A DNA stretch of 64,000 nucleotides from Streptomyces hundungensis (GCF_003627815.1 NZ_CP032698.1:3906001-3970000); one strand, 5' to 3'; counted from the first letter of the stretch, positions 32,210 through 41,297 are shown. A program made the numbers and translations. The notes: generated by a model from the letters alone, not told the origin.

Positions 32210-32941
32210 ATGCGTGTGCTGGTGGTGACCGCGGTGGCGGCGGAGGCGGACTCCGTCGCCGCCGGCCTGGCCCGTGCCGGTTACGTCTCGCCGGGCCCCG
32301 CTCCGGTACGCCCCGGCACCGCGCAGCCGCTGGAGCCGCCGGTACGCCTGTGTGCGGGCGGGCACGAGATGCACGTACTGCCCGCCGGGGTCGGCCCGGC
32401 GGCCGCCGCGGCCGGCACCGCCCTCGCGCTCGGCCGGGCCCGGTACGACCTGGTCGTCTCGGCCGGCATCGGCGGCGGCTTCGCCCCGGTCGCGCCGCTC
32501 GGCACGCTGGTGGTGGCCTCGAACATCGTCGCCGCCGACCTGGGCGCCGAATCCCCCGAGGGCTTCCTGCCCGTCACCGCGCTCGGCTTCGGGCGCGACA
32601 CCCTGACCCCGCCGGCCGAGCTGTGCCGCGCCGTCGCCGAGGCCCTGGGCGCCCGGAGCGGCCCGGTCCTCACCGTCAGCACCGCGACCGGCACGGCGCG
32701 GCGCACCGCCGAACTGCTCGACCGGCATCCCTCGGCGGTGGCCGAGGCGATGGAGGGCTTCGGCGTCGCCGAGGCCGCCGCCCAGTACGGCGTGGAGGCC
32801 CTGGAGATCCGCGCGGTCTCCAACTCGGTTGGCCCGCGCGACCGTTCGGCCTGGCGGATCGGCGACGCGCTCGCCGCCCTCACCGACGCATTCGGCAAAC
32901 TCCCGCCCGTACTGGAGAGTTGGACGCCCCATGAGCACTGA
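32210..32941 (+). CDS. mqnB: Futalosine hydrolase
   Basis: 243-residue nucleoside-phosphorylase-fold enzyme of the futalosine menaquinone pathway. It removes the base from (aminodeoxy)futalosine, giving dehypoxanthine futalosine. Family landmarks are VVTAVAAEADSV at the N-terminus, VSAGIGGGF (nucleoside-binding loop), VSTATGTARRTAELL and EAMEGFGVAEAA, where the glutamate binds the ribose. It overlaps mqnD by 11 bases, so the two are translationally coupled. ATG 32210 has no convincing ribosome site and may depend on the upstream DUF2771 gene. The other mqn genes (mqnA, mqnC, mqnE) are not in the window. Confidence 0.93.
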   Translation: MRVLVVTAVAAEADSVAAGLARAGYVSPGPAPVRPGTAQPLEPPVRLCAGGHEMHVLPAGVGPAAAAAGTALALGRARYDLVVSAGIGGGFAPVAPLGTLVVASNIVAADLGAESPEGFLPVTALGFGRDTLTPPAELCRAVAEALGARSGPVLTVSTATGTARRTAELLDRHPSAVAEAMEGFGVAEAAAQYGVEALEIRAVSNSVGPRDRSAWRIGDALAALTDAFGKLPPVLESWTPHEH

Positions 32942-33851
32942 ACCGGCTCCGAAGACCACGCGCACCGAAGCGGCGCTGAAGATCGCCTACTCTCCCTGCC
33001 CGAACGACACCTTCGTCTTCGACGCCTGGGCGCACGGCCGGGTGCCGGGCGCGCCCGCCCTCGATGTGACGTTCGCGGACATCGACATCACCAACGGCAT
33101 GGCGGAGCGCGGGGAGTTCGACGTGCTCAAGGTGTCGTACGCGGTGCTGCCGTGGGTGCTGGACGAGTACGCGCTGCTGCCCTGCGGCGGCGCGCTCGGC
33201 CGGGGCTGCGGCCCGCTGGTCCTGACCCGGCGGCCCGGGGACGGGGGCGCCTCCCTGCCCGAGCGAAGCCGAGAGCTCGGGGGACTGACGGGCGCGACGG
33301 TCGCCGTGCCGAGCGAGAAGTCGACGGCGTACCTGCTGTTCCGGCTGTGGGCCGCGGACGTCGTGCCGGACGGGGTCGGCGAGATCGTCGTCATGCCGTT
33401 CCACGAGATCATGCCCGCGGTGCGCGACGGCAAGGTGGACGCCGGACTCGTCATCCACGAAGCCCGGTTCACCTACCAGAACTACGGGCTGCACTGCCTC
33501 GCCGACATGGGCCGGCACTGGGAGGAGACCACCGGCCTGCCCATCCCGCTCGGCGCGATCATCGCCAAGCGCTCCCTGGGCGAGGACACCCTGCGGCTGC
33601 TCGCCGACTCGGCCCGCGCCTCGGTGCGGGCCGCCTGGGAGGACCCCGAGGCGTCCCGTCCGTACGTAAGGGAGCACGCCCAGGAGATGGACCCGACGGT
33701 GGCCGACCGGCACATCGGGCTCTACGTCAACGAGTTCACCGCCGACCTCGGCGAGGACGGCTATGCGGCGGTACGCGGACTGCTGACCCGCGCCGCGGCC
33801 GAGGGGCTCGTCCCGCCCCTGGGCCGCGACGCCCTGGAATTCCTCCACTGA
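32931..33851 (+). CDS. mqnD: 1,4-dihydroxy-6-naphthoate synthase
   Basis: 306-residue MqnD, a periplasmic-binding-protein-like fold enzyme that opens cyclic dehypoxanthine futalosine to 1,4-dihydroxy-6-naphthoate, a step late in menaquinone synthesis. Conserved features include YSPCPNDTFVFDAWAHGR at the N-terminus (substrate pocket), LKVSYAVLPWVLDEYALLPCGGALGRGCGPL, VPSEKSTAYLLFRLW and GLVIHEARFTYQNYGL, which carries the catalytic histidine. The start ATG 32931 lies inside the 3' end of mqnB. It converges on the cold-shock-domain gene 30 bases away without a visible hairpin. Confidence 0.95.
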   Translation: MSTEPAPKTTRTEAALKIAYSPCPNDTFVFDAWAHGRVPGAPALDVTFADIDITNGMAERGEFDVLKVSYAVLPWVLDEYALLPCGGALGRGCGPLVLTRRPGDGGASLPERSRELGGLTGATVAVPSEKSTAYLLFRLWAADVVPDGVGEIVVMPFHEIMPAVRDGKVDAGLVIHEARFTYQNYGLHCLADMGRHWEETTGLPIPLGAIIAKRSLGEDTLRLLADSARASVRAAWEDPEASRPYVREHAQEMDPTVADRHIGLYVNEFTADLGEDGYAAVRGLLTRAAAEGLVPPLGRDALEFLH

Positions 33852-33881
33852 GCCGACTGAACCGGCTGGACCTGCCTACCC

Positions 33882-34265
33882 CTAGACGTCGAGCTGGTCG
33901 GCGACCGCGCGCAGCAGGCCCGCGATCTTCCCTCCGGAGGCCTTGTCGGGGTAGCGCCCCTTCTCCAGCATCGGCGTGATGTTCTCCAGGAGCGTCGTCA
34001 AGTCCTGCACGATCGAGGCCAGTTCGTCGGGTTTGCGGCGCTGGGCCGCGGCCACCGAGGGGGCGGGGTCGAGGACCGTGACGGAGAGGGCCTGGTCACC
34101 GCGCTGCCCGGCGACGACGCCGAACTCGACGCGCTGTCCGGGCTTCAGTGCGTCGACCCCTGCGGGGAGCACGGAGGAGTGGACGAAGACGTCGCCGCCG
34201 TCGTCGCGGGAGAGAAAGCCGAAGCCCTTCTCGCTGTTGAACCACTTGACCTTGCCGGTAGGCAC
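33882..34265 (-). CDS. Cold-shock-domain protein with C-terminal extension
   Basis: 127-residue RNA/ssDNA-binding protein. The N-terminal cold-shock domain (residues 1-65) has both RNP motifs, GKVKWFNSEKGFGF and DVFVH. Unlike the 67-residue classic type at 59174, it continues with a ~60-residue helical extension (PDELASIVQDLTTLLENITPML and KIAGLLRAVADQLDV) that may mediate dimerisation or partner binding. GTG 34265 was selected because the domain begins there. It is divergent from the small membrane protein gene at 34434. A role as transcript chaperone is inferred from the domain. Confidence 0.9.
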   Translation of the reverse strand: MPTGKVKWFNSEKGFGFLSRDDGGDVFVHSSVLPAGVDALKPGQRVEFGVVAGQRGDQALSVTVLDPAPSVAAAQRRKPDELASIVQDLTTLLENITPMLEKGRYPDKASGGKIAGLLRAVADQLDV

Positions 34266-34433
34266 GTCTGTCCTCGTCCTCGTACTCGTCGTTGGGTGCG
34301 GGGCGCCGAAAACGGCTCTGGATAGCACTACAGCGGGTCGCCTGCCGACCCGCCGACATCAAGGCTAATGGTCCTGGGGCTGCTGACAAGACGGCCCGGG
34401 CTGTCCTTACGAGCAGGGAACTACCCTGGCGGG

Positions 34434-34688
34434 GTGAGTACCGAAACCCAGGCCAAGGCCGACCGCTCCGCCCCCACCACCGGTGATCGGCTGGTTCGTA
34501 TCGGCGTCGTCGTGTTCTTCGTCGGCGCGCTCGCCACACTGGTCACCGTGGCGCCGCTGTTCCTGCACATCGACCCGTTCCCGTCCTTCGCCTATCTGGT
34601 CTGCATGCTGATGGGGGCGGGGTTCCTGATCGCGGGGGCGGGTGTGTTGCTGACCATCGCCGAGGAGCGGCGCGGGGCCCGCGCCTGA
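34434..34688 (+). CDS. Small two-span membrane protein
   Basis: 84-residue conserved-type membrane protein with two hydrophobic helices (IGVVVFFVGALATLVTVAPLF and SFAYLVCMLMGAGFLIAGAGVLL) and short charged ends. No function is known. GTG 34434 (MSTETQAKAD) is preceded by TACCCT (34422-34427) and a 6-base gap, matching a leaderless transcript. It lies between two minus-strand genes and is probably monocistronic. Confidence 0.8.
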   Translation: MSTETQAKADRSAPTTGDRLVRIGVVVFFVGALATLVTVAPLFLHIDPFPSFAYLVCMLMGAGFLIAGAGVLLTIAEERRGARA

Positions 34689-34770
34689 ACCGGCCGGACC
34701 CCTGCCCCGGCCGGCCGGGCCGACGCGCCGACCGGCGGGCCCCGTACCGGCATACGAGCCAGGGCCGACG

Positions 34771-35394
34771 TCAAGCGCGTTGCGCGGCGTAGCCCTTCAA
34801 CCAGGCCGGAAATGACGTCAGATCGTCGAGGACGACATCGGCGCCGGCCTCGCGCAGTTCGACGGCGCCGATCGGCCCGGTCGGGACCGCGACCGAGAGG
34901 GCGCCGGCGGCGCGGGCACCGAGCACGTCCCCGAGGTGGTCGCCGACGTACACCGCGGCGCCGTGCTCGCGCAGCGCGGTCGCCTTGGCTTCGGCCCACA
35001 GCCCGCCGATGACCGCGTCCGGGGTGATGCCGAGGTGGTCCAGGTGCAGTTGGGCCTGCGGCGCGTTCTTGGCGGTGACGACGACGGCCCGTCCGCCCAG
35101 CTCCTGGACCGCGCGCACGGCGGCGGCCGCGCCGGGCAGCGCGGGGGTGGGCAGGATGGCGCGTGTGGGGTAGATCTCACGGTATTTGAGGACCATCGCG
35201 GGAATGTGCTCCTCGGCGAACCAGTGCCGCAGCTCCCAGTCGAGCGGCGGGCCGAGCCGGCCGACGGCCTGGTCGGCGTCGATGTACGTACCGGTGGTGG
35301 CGGAAAGTTCCTGGTAGACGGCGCGGATGCCGGGGCGGGAGTCGATCAGGGTCATGTCCAGGTCGAAGCCGACCGTAGGCGCGTCGTAGGGCAT
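34771..35394 (-). CDS. HAD-superfamily hydrolase (phosphoglycolate-phosphatase-like)
   Basis: 207-residue HAD hydrolase with motif I as DLDMTLIDS (nucleophile and acid aspartates within the first 20 residues), motif II threonine in VVVTAKNAP, a lysine in the mid region, and motif III/IV as YVGDHLGDVLGA. A small alpha-helical cap lies between motifs I and II, as in the phosphoglycolate phosphatase/Gph group. The substrate is not determinable. ATG 35394 has GGGGAG/GGGG sequences upstream. Repeat tract 6 begins at its start and separates it from the HAAS gene upstream. Confidence 0.88.
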   Translation of the reverse strand: MPYDAPTVGFDLDMTLIDSRPGIRAVYQELSATTGTYIDADQAVGRLGPPLDWELRHWFAEEHIPAMVLKYREIYPTRAILPTPALPGAAAAVRAVQELGGRAVVVTAKNAPQAQLHLDHLGITPDAVIGGLWAEAKATALREHGAAVYVGDHLGDVLGARAAGALSVAVPTGPIGAVELREAGADVVLDDLTSFPAWLKGYAAQRA

Positions 35395-35725
35395 CCCCCC
35401 ATTCTCCCCACCCCCTGGGGCTCCGCCCCAGACCCCGATCGCGCCTGAACGGCGCTCGTCCTCAATCGCCGGACAGGCTGAAATGCCCCGATGCGGGCCA
35501 GCACCGACCCGCCAGGGGCGCGGGGAACTGCGCGAGTAGCGACCACGACCCGCACACGGCCGAGGGTTTAGGGGCGCGAGGAACTGCGCGACCAGCCACG
35601 CACGGCCCGCGGCCGAGAACGGGTTTCAGGGGCGCGGGGAACTGCGCGAGAAGCGGGCATGGTCCGCAGGGGGCCGGGATCCCCCGGAGGGTTTCGGGAA
35701 GGGGCGGGGTGGGGGAAAGGCACCC
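35395..35725. repeat. Composite intergenic repeat tract 6 (B, A x3, D)
   Basis: 331 bases between the HAAS gene and the HAD gene, both minus strand. Plus-strand order: B hairpin and tail (~35409-35478), A cores near 35519, 35579 and 35637, then D (GGAGGGTTTCGGGAAGGGG, ~35686-35704). Relative to the HAAS gene the orientation is reversed, D being next to its stop codon. Confidence 0.87.
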
Positions 35726-36829
35726 TCACTGCCCTACCCGCCGCGCTCGCCACACCAAAAACCCCGCCGACGCCACCGCCGCCACCCTCACCAGCCACGG
35801 CCACATATCCGTCATCGCCGCCCCCATCTCCCCCTGCGCGATCGGCTCGCCCCACCGCCCGTCCTGGCGGCCCCAGAGCCACACGAGTCCCCCGAGCAGG
35901 GTCAGGCCGGGCATGCCGAGGACGGCCCACTTCGACTCCGCCCGGGTCAGCCGGCGGGACGCGTACGCGAGGAGCCAGCCGGCCCCCAGCGCCACCCACA
36001 GGCCGAACAGCGCGCCCGTCGCGAGCAGCGCCGCCGCGAGCAGGAGGAACGGGTTCGCGACAGCGGGACGGGCCCCCGCCTCGGCCGAGCCACGACGACG
36101 TCGGCGCAGACGCGGCAGCCGACGCCCCGAGGGGACGACCTCGACCAGGTCCTCGTCCTCCGCGACGCCGCCGACGCCGTCCTCGTCCCCGCCCTCCGCA
36201 TCGGCCTCCCCTCTCCGGCGACCGCCCGCGTCCTTGCCCTCCCCGAGCTCGTCCTCGTCCTCGTCCACCGGCGGCCGCAGTATCTCGGGGATCTCGACCC
36301 CGCCCACGAACCCCGCGATGGAGTCACCCCCGAGCAGTCCGGGCGCGCCGGGGGAGCCGCCGGGGCCGATCCGCCACCAGTCGGGTTCGTCGCCCTGGCG
36401 GCCCAGCTCGTCCATGCCCGCCAGATGCGGCGGCGACGGCAGCGACGAGGCGGCGGGCGGTGGCGTCTCGGCCGACCTGCGCGGGCGGGGGCGCGGAACA
36501 CGCTTGCCCCGCCCGGGGAACGGCCGGTCGCGCTGCACCGGTACGGCAGGGTCCGGCGCGGGCCGTGGAGCGGGCGCGCCGGATCCGAAGCCCGGCGCCG
36601 TGCCGGAGGCCAGCGCGTCCACCACCTCCTCGGGCGTTCCGAACCGCCCGAGCACGCGCCGTACCGTCGCCGGGGTCTCCGTCGCGTACTTCGCCCGTTG
36701 TTTGTCGATCTCGTTGCGCAGCGACGACACCAGGCGCATCCGGTCCCCGGACGGCACCTGCCGCTGCTGGGCCAGGTCGCCGACCCGGCTCAGATAGTCG
36801 TAGACCAGCTGGTCGCTCTCGATCCCCAC
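35726..36829 (-). CDS. HAAS-domain membrane protein
   Basis: 367-residue protein. The N-terminal ~75 residues form a HAAS/DUF1700-type helical domain (DYLSRVGDLAQQRQVPSGDR then LRNEIDKQR and LGRFGTPEEVVDAL), thought to sense or bind PadR-like or kinase partners. A long disordered Pro/Arg/Glu-rich region (~85-255) leads to four hydrophobic segments (~265-360). GTG 36829 follows GGAGGGG by ten bases; the upstream in-frame extension is low complexity. It is divergent from the Helicase_C_3 gene across a region with a perfect 8-bp inverted repeat. The function is unknown. Confidence 0.8.
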   Translation of the reverse strand: MGIESDQLVYDYLSRVGDLAQQRQVPSGDRMRLVSSLRNEIDKQRAKYATETPATVRRVLGRFGTPEEVVDALASGTAPGFGSGAPAPRPAPDPAVPVQRDRPFPGRGKRVPRPRPRRSAETPPPAASSLPSPPHLAGMDELGRQGDEPDWWRIGPGGSPGAPGLLGGDSIAGFVGGVEIPEILRPPVDEDEDELGEGKDAGGRRRGEADAEGGDEDGVGGVAEDEDLVEVVPSGRRLPRLRRRRRGSAEAGARPAVANPFLLLAAALLATGALFGLWVALGAGWLLAYASRRLTRAESKWAVLGMPGLTLLGGLVWLWGRQDGRWGEPIAQGEMGAAMTDMWPWLVRVAAVASAGFLVWRARRVGQ

Positions 36830-36982
36830 GCGTGTTTCCCCTCCACGGGCCCCGCCCGCCCCGAACCCTCCAGCCAGGGGTACCCCCGTACGGGCTCCCG
36901 AGGCCCGGGAAGGACCGTCGGCCTCCCCGGGAGCCGCCGTCCGGCGGTCCGGTCGCGTTTCGGACACCGGCTCCGGGTCCTG

Positions 36983-37006
36983 ACGGTAGCGCGCACGGGC
37001 TACCGT
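36983..37006. promoter_or_regulatory. Inverted repeat overlapping the helicase-gene promoter
   Basis: ACGGTAGC (36983-36990) and GCTACCGT (36999-37006) are perfect 8-bp arms with an 8-base spacer. TACCGT on the plus strand is a plausible -10 about 40 bases before GTG 37047, and the mirror TACCGT faces the HAAS gene. It is a possible operator for both. Confidence 0.45.
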
Positions 37007-37046
37007 GGGGCGGATGGGGACCGGCGAGCGCAATCAGGAGGCGCAC

Positions 37047-39563
37047 GTGTCCGAAGGATCGACCGGCGCGACGAGCACGGCTGCCGCCGGCGCGACGAGC
37101 AGGGGTGCCTCCGGCGCGACGAGCAGGGGTGCCGCGGCCGCGGCACCCCGTACCCTCGCCGAGTCCCTGCGTGCCCGTTCCGACGCGTCGCTCGCCGCGC
37201 TGCTGCGGATCCGGCCCGATCTGCTCAACCCGGTCCCGAGCGACCTCACCCAGCTCGCCACCCGCGCCGGAACCCGCGCCTCGGTGGTGCGGGCCCTGGA
37301 GCGGCTCGACACGTTCGCGTTGCAGACCGCGCAGGTCCTGGCGGTGGCCCCGGAGCCGGCTCCCTACGAGGCGGTACGCGCTCTGCTGGTCGGGGACGAC
37401 GGTGACGCGGCGGTCGAGGCCGCGCTGCCCGGCGCGCTCGCGGCGCTGCGCGAGCAGGCGCTGGTATGGGGCGGGGACGACCGGCTGCGCCTGGTGCGTA
37501 CCGCCCGCGAACTGCTCGCGCCCTCGCCGCACCACCCCTCGCCGACCGGTCTCGGCCCGACGGTCGCCGAGGCGACGGCGGGGATGTCGCCGGGCCGGGT
37601 CCAGGAGATCCTCCAGGCCGCCGGCCTGCCCGCGACCCACGACCCGGTGTCCGCGGTCACCGCCCTGACCTCGCTCTTCACCGACCGCGCCCGCATGGCC
37701 GAACTGCTCGACAGCGCCCCGTCCGAGGCGCTGACGGTCCTGGACCGCCTGGTGTGGGGCCCGCCGTACGGGGAGGTGTCGGCCGATCCGCCGCCGCCGG
37801 TGCGCTGGCTGCGCGACCACGGTCTGCTGCTCCCGGCGTCCGCCCGCACCGTGGTGTTGCCGCGCGAGGTCGCCCTGCATCTGCGCGCCGGGCGCGCGCA
37901 CCGCACCACCGAGCCGGTGCCGCCCGCCGTCGCGCCGCTGCGCGAGTACCGTCCACAGGTTGTGGACGCGGCCGCCGCGGGCCAGGCGTTCACCGCGCTC
38001 ACCACCGTCGAGGACCTGCTCGCCGAGTGGAACGAGGGCGGCCCCGCCGTGCTGCGCGCCGGTGGTCTGTCCGTACGCGACCTCAAGCGCACCGCGACCG
38101 CCCTCGACACCTCGGAGCAGACCGCCGCGTTCTGGCTCGAACTCGCTTATGCGGCAGGCCTGTTGGCGTCCGACGGCGAGGCGGACGAGCGGTACGCGCC
38201 GACCCCCGAGTACGACGCATGGCTGGAGCTGCCGCCCGCCGAACGCTGGGCGCGGCTCGCCATGGCATGGCTGGCGGCCACCCGGACCGCCGGTCTCGTC
38301 GGCGAGCAGGACGCCAAGGGCCGCACCCTGTCCGCGCTCGGCCCCGACCTCGACCGCTCCCCCGCGCCCGAGGTCCGCCACCGGGTGCTGACCCTGCTCA
38401 CCACCTTGCCGGAGGCCACCTCGGCGGAGCCCGGCTCGCTGCTCGCCCGGCTGCGCTGGGAGCACCCGGCCCGCAGCGGCCCCGACGACCTGCGCCCGCG
38501 GCTGGCCCAATGGACGCTGTCCGAGGCCGAGTTGCTGGGGGTGACCGGCCGGGGCGCCCTCACCACGCACGGCCGCACCCTGCTCGCCCCGGCCACCGGC
38601 GCCGCCGAACGCGAGGCTCTCGGTCTGCTCGCCGCGAAGGCGCTCGCCCCGCATCTGCCCGAGCCCGTCGACCACGTACTGCTCCAGGCGGATCTGACGG
38701 CCGTCGCGCCGGGGCCGCTGCGGCGGCCGCTCGCGGCGATGCTCGGGGTGCTCGCCGACATCGAGTCCAAGGGCGGCGCCACCGTCTACCGCTTCACGGC
38801 CGGCTCGGTGCGCCGCGCTCTCGACGCCGGGCAGACCGCCGCCGACCTCCAGGCGTTCCTGACCGAGCACAGCCGTACGCCGGTGCCGCAGCCGCTCAGC
38901 TATCTGATCGACGACGTGGCCCGCAGGCACGGGCACCTGCGGGTGGGCGCGGCCTCGGCGTACGTACGCTGCGACGACGAGGCGATGCTGGGCGAGATCC
39001 TCGCCGACAAGCGCAGCCAGCCGTTGCGGCTGCGCCGCCTGGCGCCCACGGTCCTCGCCACCACGGCCGAACCGGCCGCCCTCCTCGACGGGCTGCGGTC
39101 GATGGGATACGCCCCGGCCGCCGAGTCCGCCGAGGGCGATGTCCTGATCACCCGCGCCGACGCGCGCCGCACGCCGCGCCGTGCGGCGCCCGCGCCGGTA
39201 CCGGACGGGCCGCCGCGGCCCGACGAGACGCTGCTGGACGCGGCGGTGCGGGCGATTCGGGCGGGGGACACGGCGGCGACGGTCGTCCGCAAGGACCAGC
39301 CGTCGGCCGCCGCCGGCGCGCCCGGCGCGCTGCCCCGCACCTCCTCGGCGGAGACGCTGGCCACGGTGCAGGCGGCGGCGATGACGGGGTCAGCGGTGTG
39401 GATCGGGTACGTCAACGCGGAGGGCGCGGCGAGTCAGCGGGTCATTGCGCCGGTGCGGGTGGAAGGGGGGTTTGTGACGGGGTACGACCATACGGCGGAC
39501 GAGGTACGCACGTACCCCCTCCACCGCATCACCGGCGTAGCCGAACTCCCCGACCCCGCGTAA
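37047..39563 (+). CDS. Helicase_C_3 (XPB/Ssl2-like helicase-associated) protein
   Basis: 838-residue protein of the family carrying the helicase-associated Helicase_C_3/XPB-Ssl2 N-terminal-like domain, without Walker motifs of its own. The N-terminal ~150 residues form winged-helix-like segments (SLAALLRIRPDLLNPVPSDLTQLATRA). The conserved C-terminal part includes YLIDDVARRHGHLRVGAASAYVRCDD (~620) and ends with a WYL-like beta domain (WIGYVNAEGAASQRVIAPVRVEGGFVTGYDHTADEVRTYPLHRITGV). In Mycobacterium tuberculosis the homologue is next to the XPB helicase gene; here the XPB gene is 2 kb downstream. GTG 37047 has CAGGAGG upstream. A role in DNA repair is inferred. Confidence 0.82.
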   Translation: MSEGSTGATSTAAAGATSRGASGATSRGAAAAAPRTLAESLRARSDASLAALLRIRPDLLNPVPSDLTQLATRAGTRASVVRALERLDTFALQTAQVLAVAPEPAPYEAVRALLVGDDGDAAVEAALPGALAALREQALVWGGDDRLRLVRTARELLAPSPHHPSPTGLGPTVAEATAGMSPGRVQEILQAAGLPATHDPVSAVTALTSLFTDRARMAELLDSAPSEALTVLDRLVWGPPYGEVSADPPPPVRWLRDHGLLLPASARTVVLPREVALHLRAGRAHRTTEPVPPAVAPLREYRPQVVDAAAAGQAFTALTTVEDLLAEWNEGGPAVLRAGGLSVRDLKRTATALDTSEQTAAFWLELAYAAGLLASDGEADERYAPTPEYDAWLELPPAERWARLAMAWLAATRTAGLVGEQDAKGRTLSALGPDLDRSPAPEVRHRVLTLLTTLPEATSAEPGSLLARLRWEHPARSGPDDLRPRLAQWTLSEAELLGVTGRGALTTHGRTLLAPATGAAEREALGLLAAKALAPHLPEPVDHVLLQADLTAVAPGPLRRPLAAMLGVLADIESKGGATVYRFTAGSVRRALDAGQTAADLQAFLTEHSRTPVPQPLSYLIDDVARRHGHLRVGAASAYVRCDDEAMLGEILADKRSQPLRLRRLAPTVLATTAEPAALLDGLRSMGYAPAAESAEGDVLITRADARRTPRRAAPAPVPDGPPRPDETLLDAAVRAIRAGDTAATVVRKDQPSAAAGAPGALPRTSSAETLATVQAAAMTGSAVWIGYVNAEGAASQRVIAPVRVEGGFVTGYDHTADEVRTYPLHRITGVAELPDPA

Positions 39564-39819
39564 CCCCCACCCCTGGGGCGTTTGCCCACCCACCCGCCCG
39601 TGCAGGGGGTTGGATGGCCCCGGCCCCCTGGGGCTCCGCCCCAGACCCCGATCGCGCCTAAAGGGCGCTCGTCCTCAATCGCCGGACAGGCTGAGGTGGC
39701 CTGCACTGGCCAGCACCGAGCACTTAAGGGGCGCGGGGAACTGCGCGACCAGCCACCCGCGGCCCGCAGACGAAAACGGGGTCCCAGGGGCGCGAGGAAC
39801 TGCGCATAAAAGGCCCCCG
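39564..39819. repeat. Composite intergenic repeat tract 7 (C-B-A-A)
   Basis: 256 bases between the convergent Helicase_C_3 and SPFH genes. C box ~39579-39618, B with tail ~39627-39695, CACTGGCCAGCACC box ~39705, A cores near 39735 and 39793. All are in the same orientation as the upstream gene. Confidence 0.88.
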
Positions 39820-41004
39820 CTAGTCGAGGCCCACCGGCCCGTCCCCCTTTGCCGCGCCTCCCGACCCGGAGCGCGAGGACAACCCCGGCAGCGACAGCTG
39901 ACCGCCCTTCCCCTCGGACCGATCCGAACCACCCAGGTTCTGACGGACCGAGTCGAGAATGGTCAGCCCCTGCCCGACCAACCCCGCCGCAATCTCCCCC
40001 AACCCATCCGCCCCGTTGAGCACATTGACGTTCGCCCCCGCGAGACCCCCCGCCGCCTCCTTGACGATCTGCGGAAGCTGGTCGATGAGCATCCGGTCGA
40101 GCGCCACCCGGTCGTACGACGCCGCCGCCTCGGCCTGGATCTTCATGCGTTCGGCCTCGGCGATCGCGAGCACCTTGATGCGTTCGGCTTCGGCCTCGGC
40201 CGGCTTGACGATCTCGGCGACGAGCTGCTGCTGGCGCAACTCGGCCGCCCGCTCGGCGAGTTCGGTCTGGGCCGCGAGCACCTCCTGCTGGGCGTGGGCC
40301 TGGGCGAGCGGGCCCGCCTGGGCGGCCTGCGCCTGCGCGCGGTCGACCTCGGCGGAGTACTCGGCCTTGACGACCGCGGTCTGCCGCGCGTATTCGGCCT
40401 GGTTGCGCGCCGCGACCTGCTCCGCCTCGACGGCGGCCTGGGTGGCCTGCGCCTGGGCGATCTGGGCGGCCCGGTGGATGGCGGCCTTGTGCGGCGCGGA
40501 CATCGCGTCGATGTAGCCGACGTCGCCGTCGTCGATCGACTGGATCTGCAACGAGTCGACGATCAGCCCGATCTTCGCCATCTCCGTCTTGGAGGTCTCA
40601 AGGACCTCCGCGGCGAGCTTCTGCCGCTCGGTGACGATCTCCTCGACGGTCATCGAGCCGATGATGGACCGCAGGTGACCGGCGAAGATCCGGCCGGTCA
40701 GGACGGACATCTGGTCCTGGTCGGACAGGAAGCGCTGGCCCGCGTTCACGATGGACTCGGTGTCGTTGCCGACCTTGAACGCGATCACCGCGCGGACGTG
40801 CAGCGCGATGCCCTGCTTGGTCACACACGTCTCGGTGACCTCGGCCTCACACATCGAGAGCGTGAGGAAGCGGGTCTTGCGGAAAACCGGCAGGACGAAC
40901 TTGCCGTGGCCGGTCACTACGCGGAACGGGGCACCCCCGAGACCACGCCTGCCACCCGAGATCAGCATCGCCTCGTCGGGGGCGGGCACCCGGTAACCGA
41001 ACAT
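39820..41004 (-). CDS. SPFH/flotillin-like membrane-microdomain protein
   Basis: 394-residue protein of the SPFH (stomatin/prohibitin/flotillin/HflK) superfamily. The SPFH domain (~10-180; KFVLPVFRKTRFLTLSMCEAEVTE, GIALHVRAVIAFKVGNDTESIVNA and the IGSMTVEEIVTERQKLAAEV helix) is followed by a long Ala/Glu/Gln coiled coil (~190-320) with AEAERIKVLAIAEAERMKIQAEA typical of flotillins, and a flexible C-terminus. No strong N-terminal membrane span is visible. ATG 41004 has AAGGAG 10 bases upstream. It is the second gene after an NfeD-like protein, a pair known to cooperate in membrane domains. Twin 12-bp direct repeats (41019-41030, 41036-41047) sit in the gap. Confidence 0.9.
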   Translation of the reverse strand: MFGYRVPAPDEAMLISGGRRGLGGAPFRVVTGHGKFVLPVFRKTRFLTLSMCEAEVTETCVTKQGIALHVRAVIAFKVGNDTESIVNAGQRFLSDQDQMSVLTGRIFAGHLRSIIGSMTVEEIVTERQKLAAEVLETSKTEMAKIGLIVDSLQIQSIDDGDVGYIDAMSAPHKAAIHRAAQIAQAQATQAAVEAEQVAARNQAEYARQTAVVKAEYSAEVDRAQAQAAQAGPLAQAHAQQEVLAAQTELAERAAELRQQQLVAEIVKPAEAEAERIKVLAIAEAERMKIQAEAAASYDRVALDRMLIDQLPQIVKEAAGGLAGANVNVLNGADGLGEIAAGLVGQGLTILDSVRQNLGGSDRSEGKGGQLSLPGLSSRSGSGGAAKGDGPVGLD

Positions 41005-41045
41005 CCTTTGTCTCCTTTGAAACGACGTCTCCCTGGAAACGACGT

Positions 41046-41297
41046 CTAGCCGGCGTCGGCGGAAAGGCCGCCCGACGCGTCCAGCGGATCGGCCCACTCG
41101 ATGACGTCCACCTGGCGGGTGCCACGGGATCCGATCACGAGCACGGTCGCCCCCTTGGGCAGGGGCTCCTGCGACCAGGCGAGGAAGGCCTCCGTGCCGC
41201 CTCTGACACTCACCACGACCTCGCCGGGCCCGGCGGTTCCGCGGGTGGCGACGTGCAGCACTCCGGGGCAGCCGATGACGGCTTCGTCCTGTTCCAC
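41046..41297 (-). CDS. NfeD-like OB-fold protein, membrane part missing
   Basis: 83-residue protein resembling the C-terminal OB-fold of NfeD partners of SPFH proteins (VIGCPGVLHVATRGTAGPGEVVVSVRGGTEAFLAWSQEPLPKGATVLVIGSRG-type beta pattern). Classic NfeD proteins add membrane helices and sometimes a protease domain; here only the soluble domain is present. It lies 41 bases upstream of the flotillin-like gene on the same strand, so the two form an operon. The start is GTG 41297. The assignment relies on fold pattern and neighbourhood. Confidence 0.72.
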   Translation of the reverse strand: MEQDEAVIGCPGVLHVATRGTAGPGEVVVSVRGGTEAFLAWSQEPLPKGATVLVIGSRGTRQVDVIEWADPLDASGGLSADAG

